From NCBI GenBank assembly GCA_021371965.1, contig JAJFVE010000004.1:1-64000 (forward strand): a DNA stretch of 64,000 nt. The letters run 5' to 3'. Positions 54,449 to 62,992 of this stretch are shown here, in pieces. Numbering within the stretch: position 1 is the stretch's first letter; each line of letters starts with the position of its first letter. The notes under the pieces are model-generated. The model was given only the letters and a program-made list of their open reading frames with translations, was not told the origin of the DNA and did no database searches. This DNA is from Planctomycetaceae bacterium. GTDB lineage: Bacteria > Planctomycetota > Phycisphaerae > SM23-33. The translations under genes and the position numbers were made by a program.

Positions 54449-55498
54449 ATGCTGGTACCGATGAGAGTCCTGCTCGATCACGCGGCCGCCAACGGCTACG
54501 GCGTCGCCGCCCTGAACGTCAACAACATGGAACAGATCCAGGCGATTATGTCGGCCGCCAAGGCGACCGATTCGCCGGTGATCATCCAGGCCTCGCGCGG
54601 CGCCCGCAGCTACACCAACGACGCGTACCTGCGGCACCTGATGCTGGCGGCCGTCGAGCTCAACCCGACGCTGCCGATCTGCCTGCACCTCGACCACGGC
54701 GACAAGCCCGAGACGTGCTTCTCGGCCATCGAGAACGGTTTCACGTCGGTGATGATGGACGGGTCGCTGCAGGCCGACGGCAAAGCCCCCAGCACCTATG
54801 AGTACAACGTGAAGGTCACCCGCCAGGTGGTCGAGGCCGCCCACAAGGTCGGCGTGTCGGTCGAAGGCGAGATTGGCGCCTTGGGCGGCATCGAAGACGG
54901 ACACGGCGCCGGCCTGAGCGAGGAAGAAGCCCAGCAGCACCTGACCGACCCGGCGCAGGCCGAGAAGTTCGTGGCCGACACGTGCGTGGACGCCCTGGCG
55001 GTGGCCATCGGCACCAGCCACGGGGCGTACAAGTTCAAGAAGAAACCCACCGGCGAAGTGCTCAAGATGTCGCTGATCGAAGAGATTCACCGCCGCCTGC
55101 CCAACACGCACCTGGTGATGCACGGCTCGTCGTCGGTCCCGCAGTCGCTGCAGGACATCATCAACAAGTACGGCGGGCAGCTCAAGCCGACCTTCGGCGT
55201 GCCGCTGGAAGAAATCCAGAAGGGCATCCGCCACGGCGTGCGCAAGATCAACGTCGACACCGACAGCCGCCTGGCTATCACCGGCGCCATCCGCAAGATC
55301 TTCGCCGAGACGCCCGGCGAGTTCGACCCGCGCAAGTACATGGCCCCGGCGCGCGACGCGATGGAAGTTGTCTGCCGCGAGCGCATGATCGCCTTCGGCC
55401 AGGCCGGACAGGCCGGCAAGATCCCCGCCAAGACGACCAAGGAAATGGTCGACTTCTACACCAGGAAGTGCGGCTGCAGCTGCGGTTGTAAGAAATAG
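54449..55498 (+). CDS. fba: Class II fructose-bisphosphate aldolase
   Basis: 349 residues. Cleaves fructose 1,6-bisphosphate in glycolysis or forms it in gluconeogenesis. Zinc site and catalytic regions: HLDHGDK, VEGEIGALGG, AIGTSHGAYKF, MHGSSSVP and KINVDTDSR. The C-terminus has an unusual Cys-rich tail, KCGCSCGCKK. GAGAGAGGT precedes the ATG; promoter at 54352-54380. The TAG stop overlaps the first unit of a heptamer array. Confidence 0.96.
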   Translation: MLVPMRVLLDHAAANGYGVAALNVNNMEQIQAIMSAAKATDSPVIIQASRGARSYTNDAYLRHLMLAAVELNPTLPICLHLDHGDKPETCFSAIENGFTSVMMDGSLQADGKAPSTYEYNVKVTRQVVEAAHKVGVSVEGEIGALGGIEDGHGAGLSEEEAQQHLTDPAQAEKFVADTCVDALAVAIGTSHGAYKFKKKPTGEVLKMSLIEEIHRRLPNTHLVMHGSSSVPQSLQDIINKYGGQLKPTFGVPLEEIQKGIRHGVRKINVDTDSRLAITGAIRKIFAETPGEFDPRKYMAPARDAMEVVCRERMIAFGQAGQAGKIPAKTTKEMVDFYTRKCGCSCGCKK

Positions 55499-55563
55499 TT
55501 GTGTGTTGTGAGTGGTGGGTGGTGAGTGGTGAGTTCTCACAACTCACAACCCACCACTCACAA
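55497..55563. repeat. Heptamer inverted array (AGTTGTG / CTCACAA)
   Basis: Left arm of five units of the AGTTGTG/AGTGGTG type (55497-55531); right arm CTCACAA, CTCACAA, CCCACCA, CTCACAA (55536-55563). Same words as 53550-53642. It lies between fba and the ABC exporter genes. Confidence 0.9.
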
Positions 55564-55585
55564 CTTTCTTCGTGAGGTTTCAGGC

Positions 55586-57469
55586 GTGGCTTCTACGGCG
55601 TCGGCCACGACAGGGCAGAGTGAGGACCCCAACTCAGGCCCGCGCGACGGGCGCGTTGTTGTGCGCCTTCTCCAACTCACGTGGCGATATCGCTCCGGGT
55701 GCATCAAGGTCCTGGGCCTGCAGCTTGTGCTGCTGGTGATGGCGTTATCGGGCTTGAGCCTGGGCGGGCTGGGCATCGACGTGGTGCGCCACGCCGTGAC
55801 GCCCTCGACGGCGACGGCGCCGCACTGGCCGCTGGGCATCGCCCCTCCGCAGCACTGGTCGCCCATGCTGCAGATCACGCTGATCGCCGGCGGCGTTCTC
55901 GCCCTGGCGCTGCTGCGGAGCTTCCTGACCGGCTGGTATAGCATTGCCATGGCGCAGCTTCTCCAGGGTGGCGTCGTGCCCGATCTGCGGGCGGCCGTCT
56001 ACGACAAGCTCCAGCGCCTGGGTCTGCGGTTTTTCCAGGCCAACAGCACCGGCTCGCTCATCAATCGCGTCACTGGCGACGTGCAGAACGTGCGCCTGTT
56101 CATCGACGGGGTCGTGATGCAGGTGCTCATCCTGGCCATCTCGCTGGCGGTATGCCTGGTGTACATGGTGCAACTGGAGCCACTGCTGACGGCCGCCTGC
56201 CTGGCCACCACCCCGCTGATCTACCTGCTGGCGCGGCGGTTCTCGATGCTCGTCCAGCCGGCGTATCAGCGCGAGCGGGAACTTTTCGATGATCTGATTT
56301 TAGACGTGGCCGAGAACGTCCAAGGCGCCCACGTCATCAAAGGCTTTGCCCTGCAGGAGCAGGAGAAGGCCACTTTCGCCCGCAAGCAAAAGCACGTGCT
56401 GCTGCAGAAGAAGTGGATCTTCTGGCGTGTCACGACGTATCCGCCGGCGATCGGGCTGCTGTCGATGCTGAACCTGGCGGTGCTGCTGGGCTTTGGCGGA
56501 TACCTCGTCATCGAGGGCCGCCTCGCGCTGGGCACGGGTATGGTGGTTTTCGCCGGTCTGCTACAGCAGGTCAGCGGGCAGGTGCAGGCGCTGGCCACGG
56601 TCACCAACAGCCTCCAGCAGAGCCTCATCAGCGCCAAGCGCGTGTTCGAAGTGCTCGACGTGCCGCTGGAGATCGCCAACCCAGCCAATCCGCTGCCGCT
56701 GCCCAAAGCCGCCGGTCGCGTCGAGTTCCGCAACGTCACGTTCGGATACCAGAAGGACCAGCCGGTGCTGGAGAACGTGACGTTCACCGTCGAGAGCGGG
56801 CAGGAAATCGCCGTTCTGGGCGCCACCGGCGCCGGCAAGACCACGCTGCTGGGGCTGATCCCGCGATTCTTCGACCCGCAAAACGGCTCGGTGCTCATCG
56901 ACGGCGTCGACGTGCGGCAGGTGAACCTCGACGACCTGCGACGGAATATCGGCATCGTCTTTCAGGAAAGCTTTCTGTTCAGCGCGACGCCGGCTGAGAA
57001 TATTGCTTTCGGCCGACCGCAGGCTAAGCCAGAGATGATCGAGCGCGCCGCGAAGATCGCGGCCGCACACGACTTCATCACCGCACTGCCCGAAGGCTAC
57101 GACACGCTGTTGCAGGAAGCCGGTGCCGATCTCTCGGGCGGGCAGCGCCAGCGTCTGGCCATCGCCCGCGCGCTGCTGCTGGAACCTTCGATCCTGCTGC
57201 TGGACGATCCCACCGCCGCCATCGACTCGCGCACGGAGGAGGAAATCCTCTCGGCGATGACGGCCGCCCGGAAAGGCCGCACCACGTTCGTGATCGCGCA
57301 TCGGCTCAGCACGCTCAAGCGGGCCGACCTGGTGCTGGTGCTCGAACGTGGGCGCATCGTCCAGATGGGAACGCACGAGCAACTGATGAGCCAGGACGGC
57401 CTGTACCGCCAGGCCGCCATCCACCAGGTGGCCGACGACACCAGCCGGCGAATCCTGGGCATGACATAA
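55586..57469 (+). CDS. ABC exporter half-transporter, subunit with degenerate Walker B
   Basis: 627 residues: a six-helix membrane domain (about 50-360), then an ATPase domain. Walker A GATGAGKT (412-419), signature LSGGQ (516-520), Walker B ILLLDD with Asp541 replacing the catalytic Glu, H-loop His about 572. It pairs with the next gene, 7 nt away, as a heterodimer of the MsbA/BmrCD/TM287-288 type. Exported substrate unknown; lipids or drugs are typical. The start is GTG 55586 with GAGGT 7 nt upstream. Confidence 0.92.
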   Translation: MASTASATTGQSEDPNSGPRDGRVVVRLLQLTWRYRSGCIKVLGLQLVLLVMALSGLSLGGLGIDVVRHAVTPSTATAPHWPLGIAPPQHWSPMLQITLIAGGVLALALLRSFLTGWYSIAMAQLLQGGVVPDLRAAVYDKLQRLGLRFFQANSTGSLINRVTGDVQNVRLFIDGVVMQVLILAISLAVCLVYMVQLEPLLTAACLATTPLIYLLARRFSMLVQPAYQRERELFDDLILDVAENVQGAHVIKGFALQEQEKATFARKQKHVLLQKKWIFWRVTTYPPAIGLLSMLNLAVLLGFGGYLVIEGRLALGTGMVVFAGLLQQVSGQVQALATVTNSLQQSLISAKRVFEVLDVPLEIANPANPLPLPKAAGRVEFRNVTFGYQKDQPVLENVTFTVESGQEIAVLGATGAGKTTLLGLIPRFFDPQNGSVLIDGVDVRQVNLDDLRRNIGIVFQESFLFSATPAENIAFGRPQAKPEMIERAAKIAAAHDFITALPEGYDTLLQEAGADLSGGQRQRLAIARALLLEPSILLLDDPTAAIDSRTEEEILSAMTAARKGRTTFVIAHRLSTLKRADLVLVLERGRIVQMGTHEQLMSQDGLYRQAAIHQVADDTSRRILGMT

Positions 57470-57476
57470 GGACGAG

Positions 57477-59279
57477 ATGTTTAAGTTCAAGCCAGTCAAG
57501 ATCGACGCACAGTCCGCCAGCGACGCCCTCAAGCCGCTGAGCATGGGGATTGTGCGCCGCCTGGCGAAGTACACCGAGCCTTACCGCAGCAAGCGGAACT
57601 GGCTGGTGGTGCTGGTGATCTCGCGGTCGATCCAGTTGCCGATCCTGGCGTGGATGGTCGGCTGGGCCATCGAAGGGCCCATCCGCGGCGGCCACATGGG
57701 CGACACGCTGTGGGCGGCGGGGGCCTTCGCCCTGATGGCCGCCTTTACGCAAGTGACGCTGCATTTCCGTCACCGCCTGGCGCTGGAGCTGGGCGAGCTG
57801 GTCATCCGCGACATCCGCCAGAACCTCTTCGACCACCTGCAGCGGATGACGATGAGCTTCTTCCACCGCATCAAGGGCGGGTGGATCATCAGCCGCCTGA
57901 CCAGCGACGTCGAGGCCATGCGCACCGGCGTGCAGGAGGCGCTGTTCGTCAGCATGGTGCTGTGCGGGCAGATGATCGTCAGCGCGGCGCTGATGCTCTG
58001 GACGAACTGGCGGCTGTTCCTGGTGGTGCTGGCCCTGGCGCCGGTGCTGGCGATTCTCAACCGCATCTTCACCCGACGCCTGAGCTACCAGCACCGCATC
58101 ATCCAGGAGAGCTTCAGCCGCGTCACCAGCAGCCTGGCCGAGTCGATCGGCGGCATCCGCATCACGCAGGGCTTCGTGCGGCAGGACCTCAACGCCGAGC
58201 TGTTCCAGGAGCTGGTGGTGGACCACTCGCGCCACGGCGTGAACATGGCCCGCGTCAGCGGAATCTTCCTGCCGCTGCTGGAGTTCAACGGGCAGTTCTT
58301 CATCGCCATGCTCCTGCTGCTGGGCAGCTATCTGGCGATGACGCCGCTGCACACCGTCGAACTGGGCGACATGGTGCGTTTCTTCTTCCTGGCGGGCATA
58401 TTCTTTCAGCCTATCGGGCCGCTGGGCGGGCAGTACAACAACGCCCTGTCGGCCATGGCCGGGGCGGAGCGCGTATTTCGCCTGCTCGACACACCGCCGG
58501 ACTGGGTCGACGCGCCCGACGCCGTCGCGCTGGAAAAGGTCCAAGGCCGCATCGAGTTCCGCAACGTCTCCTTTGGGTATGAACCTGATCGTACCGTGCT
58601 TCACGATGTGAGCTTTACCGCCGAGCCGGGGCGGACCATCGCGCTGGTCGGGCACACCGGCTGCGGCAAGACCACGATCATCCGCCTGATCGCCAAGTTC
58701 TATCAGCCCGCACCCGGCCAGGTGCTGCTGGACGGCCGCCCGCTGTCGCAGGTGCAGTCCGACAGCCTGCACCGCCACATGGGCATCGTGCAGCAGGAGA
58801 ACTTCCTCTTCACCGGCAGCGTGGCCGACAACATCCGCCTGGCCCGCCCGGGCGCTTCAGAGGCCCAGATCATCGCGGCCGCAAATCGCCTGGACTGCCT
58901 GGACCTGCTGGAGTGCATGCCCGATGGCCTGCAGACTCGCGTGGGCGAGCGGGGCGCGGGCATCAGCCTGGGCCAGCGGCAGCTCATCTGCTTCTGCCGC
59001 GCGATGCTCGCCGACCCGAGCATCCTCCTGCTGGACGAAGCCACCAGCAGCGTAGACGCCGTGACCGAGGCTCGAATCCAGGCCTCCCTGGGCAAGCTCT
59101 TCGAAGGCCGCACGTGCTTCGTCGTCGCCCACCGCCTGAGCACCGTCCGCAAGGCAAACCTGGTGCTGGTGCTCGACGCCGGCCGCATCGTCGAAAGCGG
59201 CACGCACGAAGAACTCCTGACCCTCGGCGGGCAGTACGCGATGCTCTACCGCCAGTTCATCAAGAGCGGTCAGGCCTGA
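57477..59279 (+). CDS. ABC exporter half-transporter, subunit with degenerate signature
   Basis: 600 residues: membrane domain (about 35-340) and ATPase domain. Walker A GHTGCGKT (392-399), noncanonical signature ISLGQ (496-500) in place of LSGGQ, and canonical Walker B ILLLDE with catalytic Glu521. Taken with the partner, both degenerate features fall in the same composite ATP site, leaving one consensus site (partner LSGGQ with this Glu). AGGACGAG precedes the ATG. Confidence 0.93.
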   Translation: MFKFKPVKIDAQSASDALKPLSMGIVRRLAKYTEPYRSKRNWLVVLVISRSIQLPILAWMVGWAIEGPIRGGHMGDTLWAAGAFALMAAFTQVTLHFRHRLALELGELVIRDIRQNLFDHLQRMTMSFFHRIKGGWIISRLTSDVEAMRTGVQEALFVSMVLCGQMIVSAALMLWTNWRLFLVVLALAPVLAILNRIFTRRLSYQHRIIQESFSRVTSSLAESIGGIRITQGFVRQDLNAELFQELVVDHSRHGVNMARVSGIFLPLLEFNGQFFIAMLLLLGSYLAMTPLHTVELGDMVRFFFLAGIFFQPIGPLGGQYNNALSAMAGAERVFRLLDTPPDWVDAPDAVALEKVQGRIEFRNVSFGYEPDRTVLHDVSFTAEPGRTIALVGHTGCGKTTIIRLIAKFYQPAPGQVLLDGRPLSQVQSDSLHRHMGIVQQENFLFTGSVADNIRLARPGASEAQIIAAANRLDCLDLLECMPDGLQTRVGERGAGISLGQRQLICFCRAMLADPSILLLDEATSSVDAVTEARIQASLGKLFEGRTCFVVAHRLSTVRKANLVLVLDAGRIVESGTHEELLTLGGQYAMLYRQFIKSGQA

Positions 59280-59313
59280 GGGCGATTCCGCCGGTAAGTT
59301 TCTTCCCCGATGC

Positions 59314-60537
59314 CTACGTGAAATCGTCCGCGATCTCACGCACGAGGCGCACCCATTGGGGATAGCGATCTGGCTCGTGCTCGACGGTCTGGACGTCCTT
59401 GAGGGTGATATCGACGTGGAGGCCGCGGCAGATTTCCATCGCTTCGCGGATGATCTTGCGGACCTTGGGCGGCTCGAAGCCCACGCATACCATCTGCGCG
59501 GGGTTGGGACGGTAGGAGATCACGTAGTCGGTGCCGATCTGCTCGGCGCAGCGCTTCACGTCGGCTACCGGGGCCACCGCAATGCGGCGAAGATTGGGAA
59601 TCTTCCGCAGCATGTCGATTTTGTTGGTGAGGTTCTCGCAGCAGCCGTAGGCAGTCAGGCCGAAGGCCTTCATGATCGGCAACTGGTACTGCAGGATGAA
59701 CTCCTCGTGCATTGCCGGGCTGATAAGCGTCATCTCCTGCGCGGCCATGTAGCCCCACAGGTCGCGGCGCTTGACGCCGTTGACGTTGGCGGCCGGGGCG
59801 GGCAGTTCGCGGGCGTAGGGGATGGCCTGGTTCTCGTGGTCGCACAGGCCCCAGTCGCCGGCGGCCTCGGCCTGCTCGTGCGTTCGCAGAATGCCGTCGC
59901 CCATGAACGCGCAGAGTTCGTGGAGCCAGCGCGGGTTGTCCATCATGTCGAGCATGACGTTCTCGATCCCGCGCAGGTAGCCCAGGTCCGTCGAGATGTC
60001 GGCCGACCACATGCGGAACGCCGGCCCGCGGTCGATGTTGATGGTCAGAATATCGCCGATGGCCTCGCCGAGCCTTGCCGCGGCAGCGGCGGTCGCGGCC
60101 TCGTCGATCTCGTGGCGGGGAGGCTGGAGCTTCTCGATGTCGCTCAGGGCCTTGATGGGGTAGTCCACCTTCCACGAGCCGCCGCTTTCGCCGGTCACGT
60201 GCCGCTGGCCCGACAGGCCCCAGCCCCAGCATTTGTGTACGGCCTGGACCGTGATCCACGGCTCGTGCGGCCAGTCGTCTCCCAGTGACGCCCAGTACAG
60301 GCGGTGGCGCAGATAGTGCTCATAGCCGCGGTAGAAGGGGTCTTCGCAGTACAGCGTGTCGACCTGCGGCACCTCGACGATCGCCCGCACGTAAATCAGC
60401 GGCCGCGTCTTTATGAGGCTGTTGTGGTCCGCCCAGAGCTTGCGGCGCTTGTCCTGGATGGGATCGGCGCAGACGGCAACGTATTGCCTCGCGAGCTCGC
60501 GAAGAATCGTTACGTCTTTAGAAGCTGATGCCGCCAT
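59314..60537 (-). CDS. Uroporphyrinogen decarboxylase (URO-D) family protein
   Basis: 407 residues. The fold and C-terminal part (YGCCENLTNKIDMLRKIPNLRRIAVAP, then YVISYRPNPA) match the large URO-D-like group common in planctomycetes, which includes corrinoid methyltransferases (MtaA/MtbA-like) as well as unassigned members. The catalytic N-terminal motif of true HemE (RPVWxMRQAG) is absent, so haem synthesis is unlikely. GGAG lies upstream of the ATG at 60537. It lies 10 nt downstream of the spermidine-synthase-like gene, so cotranscription is likely. Confidence 0.83.
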   Translation of the reverse strand: MAASASKDVTILRELARQYVAVCADPIQDKRRKLWADHNSLIKTRPLIYVRAIVEVPQVDTLYCEDPFYRGYEHYLRHRLYWASLGDDWPHEPWITVQAVHKCWGWGLSGQRHVTGESGGSWKVDYPIKALSDIEKLQPPRHEIDEAATAAAAARLGEAIGDILTINIDRGPAFRMWSADISTDLGYLRGIENVMLDMMDNPRWLHELCAFMGDGILRTHEQAEAAGDWGLCDHENQAIPYARELPAPAANVNGVKRRDLWGYMAAQEMTLISPAMHEEFILQYQLPIMKAFGLTAYGCCENLTNKIDMLRKIPNLRRIAVAPVADVKRCAEQIGTDYVISYRPNPAQMVCVGFEPPKVRKIIREAMEICRGLHVDITLKDVQTVEHEPDRYPQWVRLVREIADDFT

Positions 60538-60547
60538 ACTCACTCCG

Positions 60548-62974
60548 TCAGGCCTTTGCTGCCGGGCGCGCCGCCAAAGCAAAGGCCGCGAACGCTACAA
60601 CGTAGCATACCACGCCCGCCCAGAACGACGCGGAGATTCCATACGCCAGGGCGACGGCCATCGCCACCACCGAGGCGCAGATGCTCGTGGCGCCGTTGAT
60701 CCCGAACAACCAGGCGGTCAAATCCGCCCGCGCCCGCGACGCCAGCTTCATCCCCAGCGGAAATGCCATCCCCATGAACACGCCCAAAGGCGCCAGGATC
60801 GCCACCGCCACCGCGATGCGCAGCGGCGTGGGCGACGAGCGAAACCATGCGACCGCCGCCGGAGTCAGCAATCCGAACACGACCAGCACCGCCAGGAGGA
60901 CCCCCAATCGCCGCAGCGCGCCGCTTGCGGCGTCGCAATTGCGCGTCAAGAAGCTCCCGGCGCCGGCGGATAGCAGCAGCGCGAACAGTACCACGGACAA
61001 CCCGTACGTCGGATGTCCCAGGAACACGATCAACCGCTGCATCTGCGAGATCTCGACGAGCATGAATCCCATCCCGATGCACGCAAAGAACACCAGCAGC
61101 GAGCCCGAGCCCACCAGAGGCACGCGGCGCATCGTCGCCAGCAGCGGCACGATCACGCACAGCAGCGTCAGGCCGATCACGGCCGCCAGCAGCGTTCCCA
61201 GCACCGACACGGCGCGGATGTTGATCCGCTCGGCGCCCATGGCGGCCGCTTCGGAGCGCCCCCAGATGTCGCGAAGCCGCAACTGGTGAAAGAAGAACGG
61301 GCAGTCGTCGCCGGGGGCGGCCACGTTGAGCCCCAGGCGGTCGCTGATAGCCGCCGCGTCACGCCCGGCGGCAAGGTCCGTAAGCACCGGGTCCGCCGCC
61401 GCGGCCAGCGGGTTAAGCACGATCTCGAACTTCATCTTGCCGCACGCAGCCGAAAGGGCGGCGATGTCCTGCTCGTTGAACGGACTTGGGCTGACGAGGA
61501 TCGTCCCCACGCCGTCAGGCTGGGCGTCGCTGCCGGAGGGCGTCATGTTGCGGGCCAGGGCGATGTGCCGCGCGGGGTCCTTCACGCCGATGGCCCGTAG
61601 CGACTCGGCCGCGAGGCTCACGATGCGGTAGACCTCGCCGGGCTTGTCCTTCCAGTACCATCGCGAGACGGTCAGCACGCCCCGCGGCGTCAGGCGCTGC
61701 AGGAACGTCGTCCACGCCTCTTGCGTGTAGAGCGTATTCTCGGTCAGCACGAACGCCCCAGCCGCCGTGGCGGCCCAGGTGTCGATCAGCGAGATCTGGA
61801 TGATGTCGTACGACCCGCCGCTGCGGGCGACGAAGCTGCGGGCCTCGTCGTTGACGAACGTGATGCGTTTGTCCTGCCCCAATCGCCCCGTCCAGTCGGC
61901 GTACACGTCATTGACGGCGTGGAGGATGGTGCCGTTGATCTCGACGGCCGTCACGTGCTTCTGCTCGAACGCCAGCGCCGACAGCACGTCGCGACCGCCG
62001 CCGGCGCCGATGACCAGCACCGACGACTGCGGACGCATCCAGTGCGCCAGGTTCACCACGTCGTACTTGAGATGATCGAGCTGCTCGCTCTTGTGGTCGT
62101 ACTTGGTGATGACCGTGCCCGCGCCGGCGTCGATCGTCAGCCACAGGAACTTCACGCTGGCGTCCTGCGGGCAGAGGGGGCTGAGCCCCCAGCCAAAGGG
62201 CGGGCGGGCGTTCTTCATGTCGCCGCTGACGGTGACGCGCGAGAAGGAGTTCCACTTCTCATACAGCCACTTCGTCTCGGCCTGGCCCTTGGCCCATTTC
62301 AAAGCCAGCGGCGCGTCCTGCACGGCCGCCTTTTGCGTATTGTGAACGGCCGCAAACACCATCAGCGCGCAGCAGGCGGCGATTGCCCACGCCGGCCAGC
62401 GCCATTGGAGGCTGCCGGCAAAGCATGCGGCGCCGCCCGCGCCCAGGGCTGCCGCCACCAGCACGGCCGAGGGGCCGTCGCAGATCGCCATCACGCCCAC
62501 CAGCCCTGCGCAGCCAACGGCGGCGCCGATCAGATCGACGGCGTACAATCGCCCGACTTGCTGGGTGAACCGCGTCAGGGCCAGGCACACGCAGATGCCG
62601 CCGAAGAAGAACGGCACGGCGATTACGAGGTAGAACAGCGCCACCGACGCGACGGCTGGCAACGTCATCGAATATTCCGGCCGCAGGTGCAGGTGCAAGG
62701 CGAAGCTGCCCACGACCGTCAACGAGAACAGCAGCGCCGTCAGCGTCAGCCGCCGGTGCAGGTGTTCTGTGCTGAACCATCGCGGGGCGAGGTACACCGC
62801 CAGCGCCCCGGCCGTCATACCGAACATGGCAACCGAAATGGCCACGAACGAGAAGTGATACCACATGGTCACGCTGAAGATTCGCGTCAGCAGGATCTCG
62901 TACATCAGCGTGGCCATCGTCACGGCGAAAAGGCCAAGATACGTGCGTCGCGTCGCGATGGGGGGTTCGGTCAT
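60548..62974 (-). CDS. Polytopic membrane protein with a spermidine synthase-like methyltransferase-fold domain
   Basis: 808 residues. Seven or so N-terminal helices (about 12-225), a soluble domain (about 235-580) with the nucleotide-binding GAGGGRDVLSAL, AVEINGTI and a YDIIQISLIDTWA segment of spermidine synthase/SAM-fold enzymes, then about seven C-terminal helices. Such membrane-embedded SpeE-like proteins are known in several phyla; their substrate is not established. AAGG lies upstream of the ATG. Confidence 0.87.
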   Translation of the reverse strand: MTEPPIATRRTYLGLFAVTMATLMYEILLTRIFSVTMWYHFSFVAISVAMFGMTAGALAVYLAPRWFSTEHLHRRLTLTALLFSLTVVGSFALHLHLRPEYSMTLPAVASVALFYLVIAVPFFFGGICVCLALTRFTQQVGRLYAVDLIGAAVGCAGLVGVMAICDGPSAVLVAAALGAGGAACFAGSLQWRWPAWAIAACCALMVFAAVHNTQKAAVQDAPLALKWAKGQAETKWLYEKWNSFSRVTVSGDMKNARPPFGWGLSPLCPQDASVKFLWLTIDAGAGTVITKYDHKSEQLDHLKYDVVNLAHWMRPQSSVLVIGAGGGRDVLSALAFEQKHVTAVEINGTILHAVNDVYADWTGRLGQDKRITFVNDEARSFVARSGGSYDIIQISLIDTWAATAAGAFVLTENTLYTQEAWTTFLQRLTPRGVLTVSRWYWKDKPGEVYRIVSLAAESLRAIGVKDPARHIALARNMTPSGSDAQPDGVGTILVSPSPFNEQDIAALSAACGKMKFEIVLNPLAAAADPVLTDLAAGRDAAAISDRLGLNVAAPGDDCPFFFHQLRLRDIWGRSEAAAMGAERINIRAVSVLGTLLAAVIGLTLLCVIVPLLATMRRVPLVGSGSLLVFFACIGMGFMLVEISQMQRLIVFLGHPTYGLSVVLFALLLSAGAGSFLTRNCDAASGALRRLGVLLAVLVVFGLLTPAAVAWFRSSPTPLRIAVAVAILAPLGVFMGMAFPLGMKLASRARADLTAWLFGINGATSICASVVAMAVALAYGISASFWAGVVCYVVAFAAFALAARPAAKA

Positions 62975-62992
62975 CTGAGTGTGCCTTAAATA

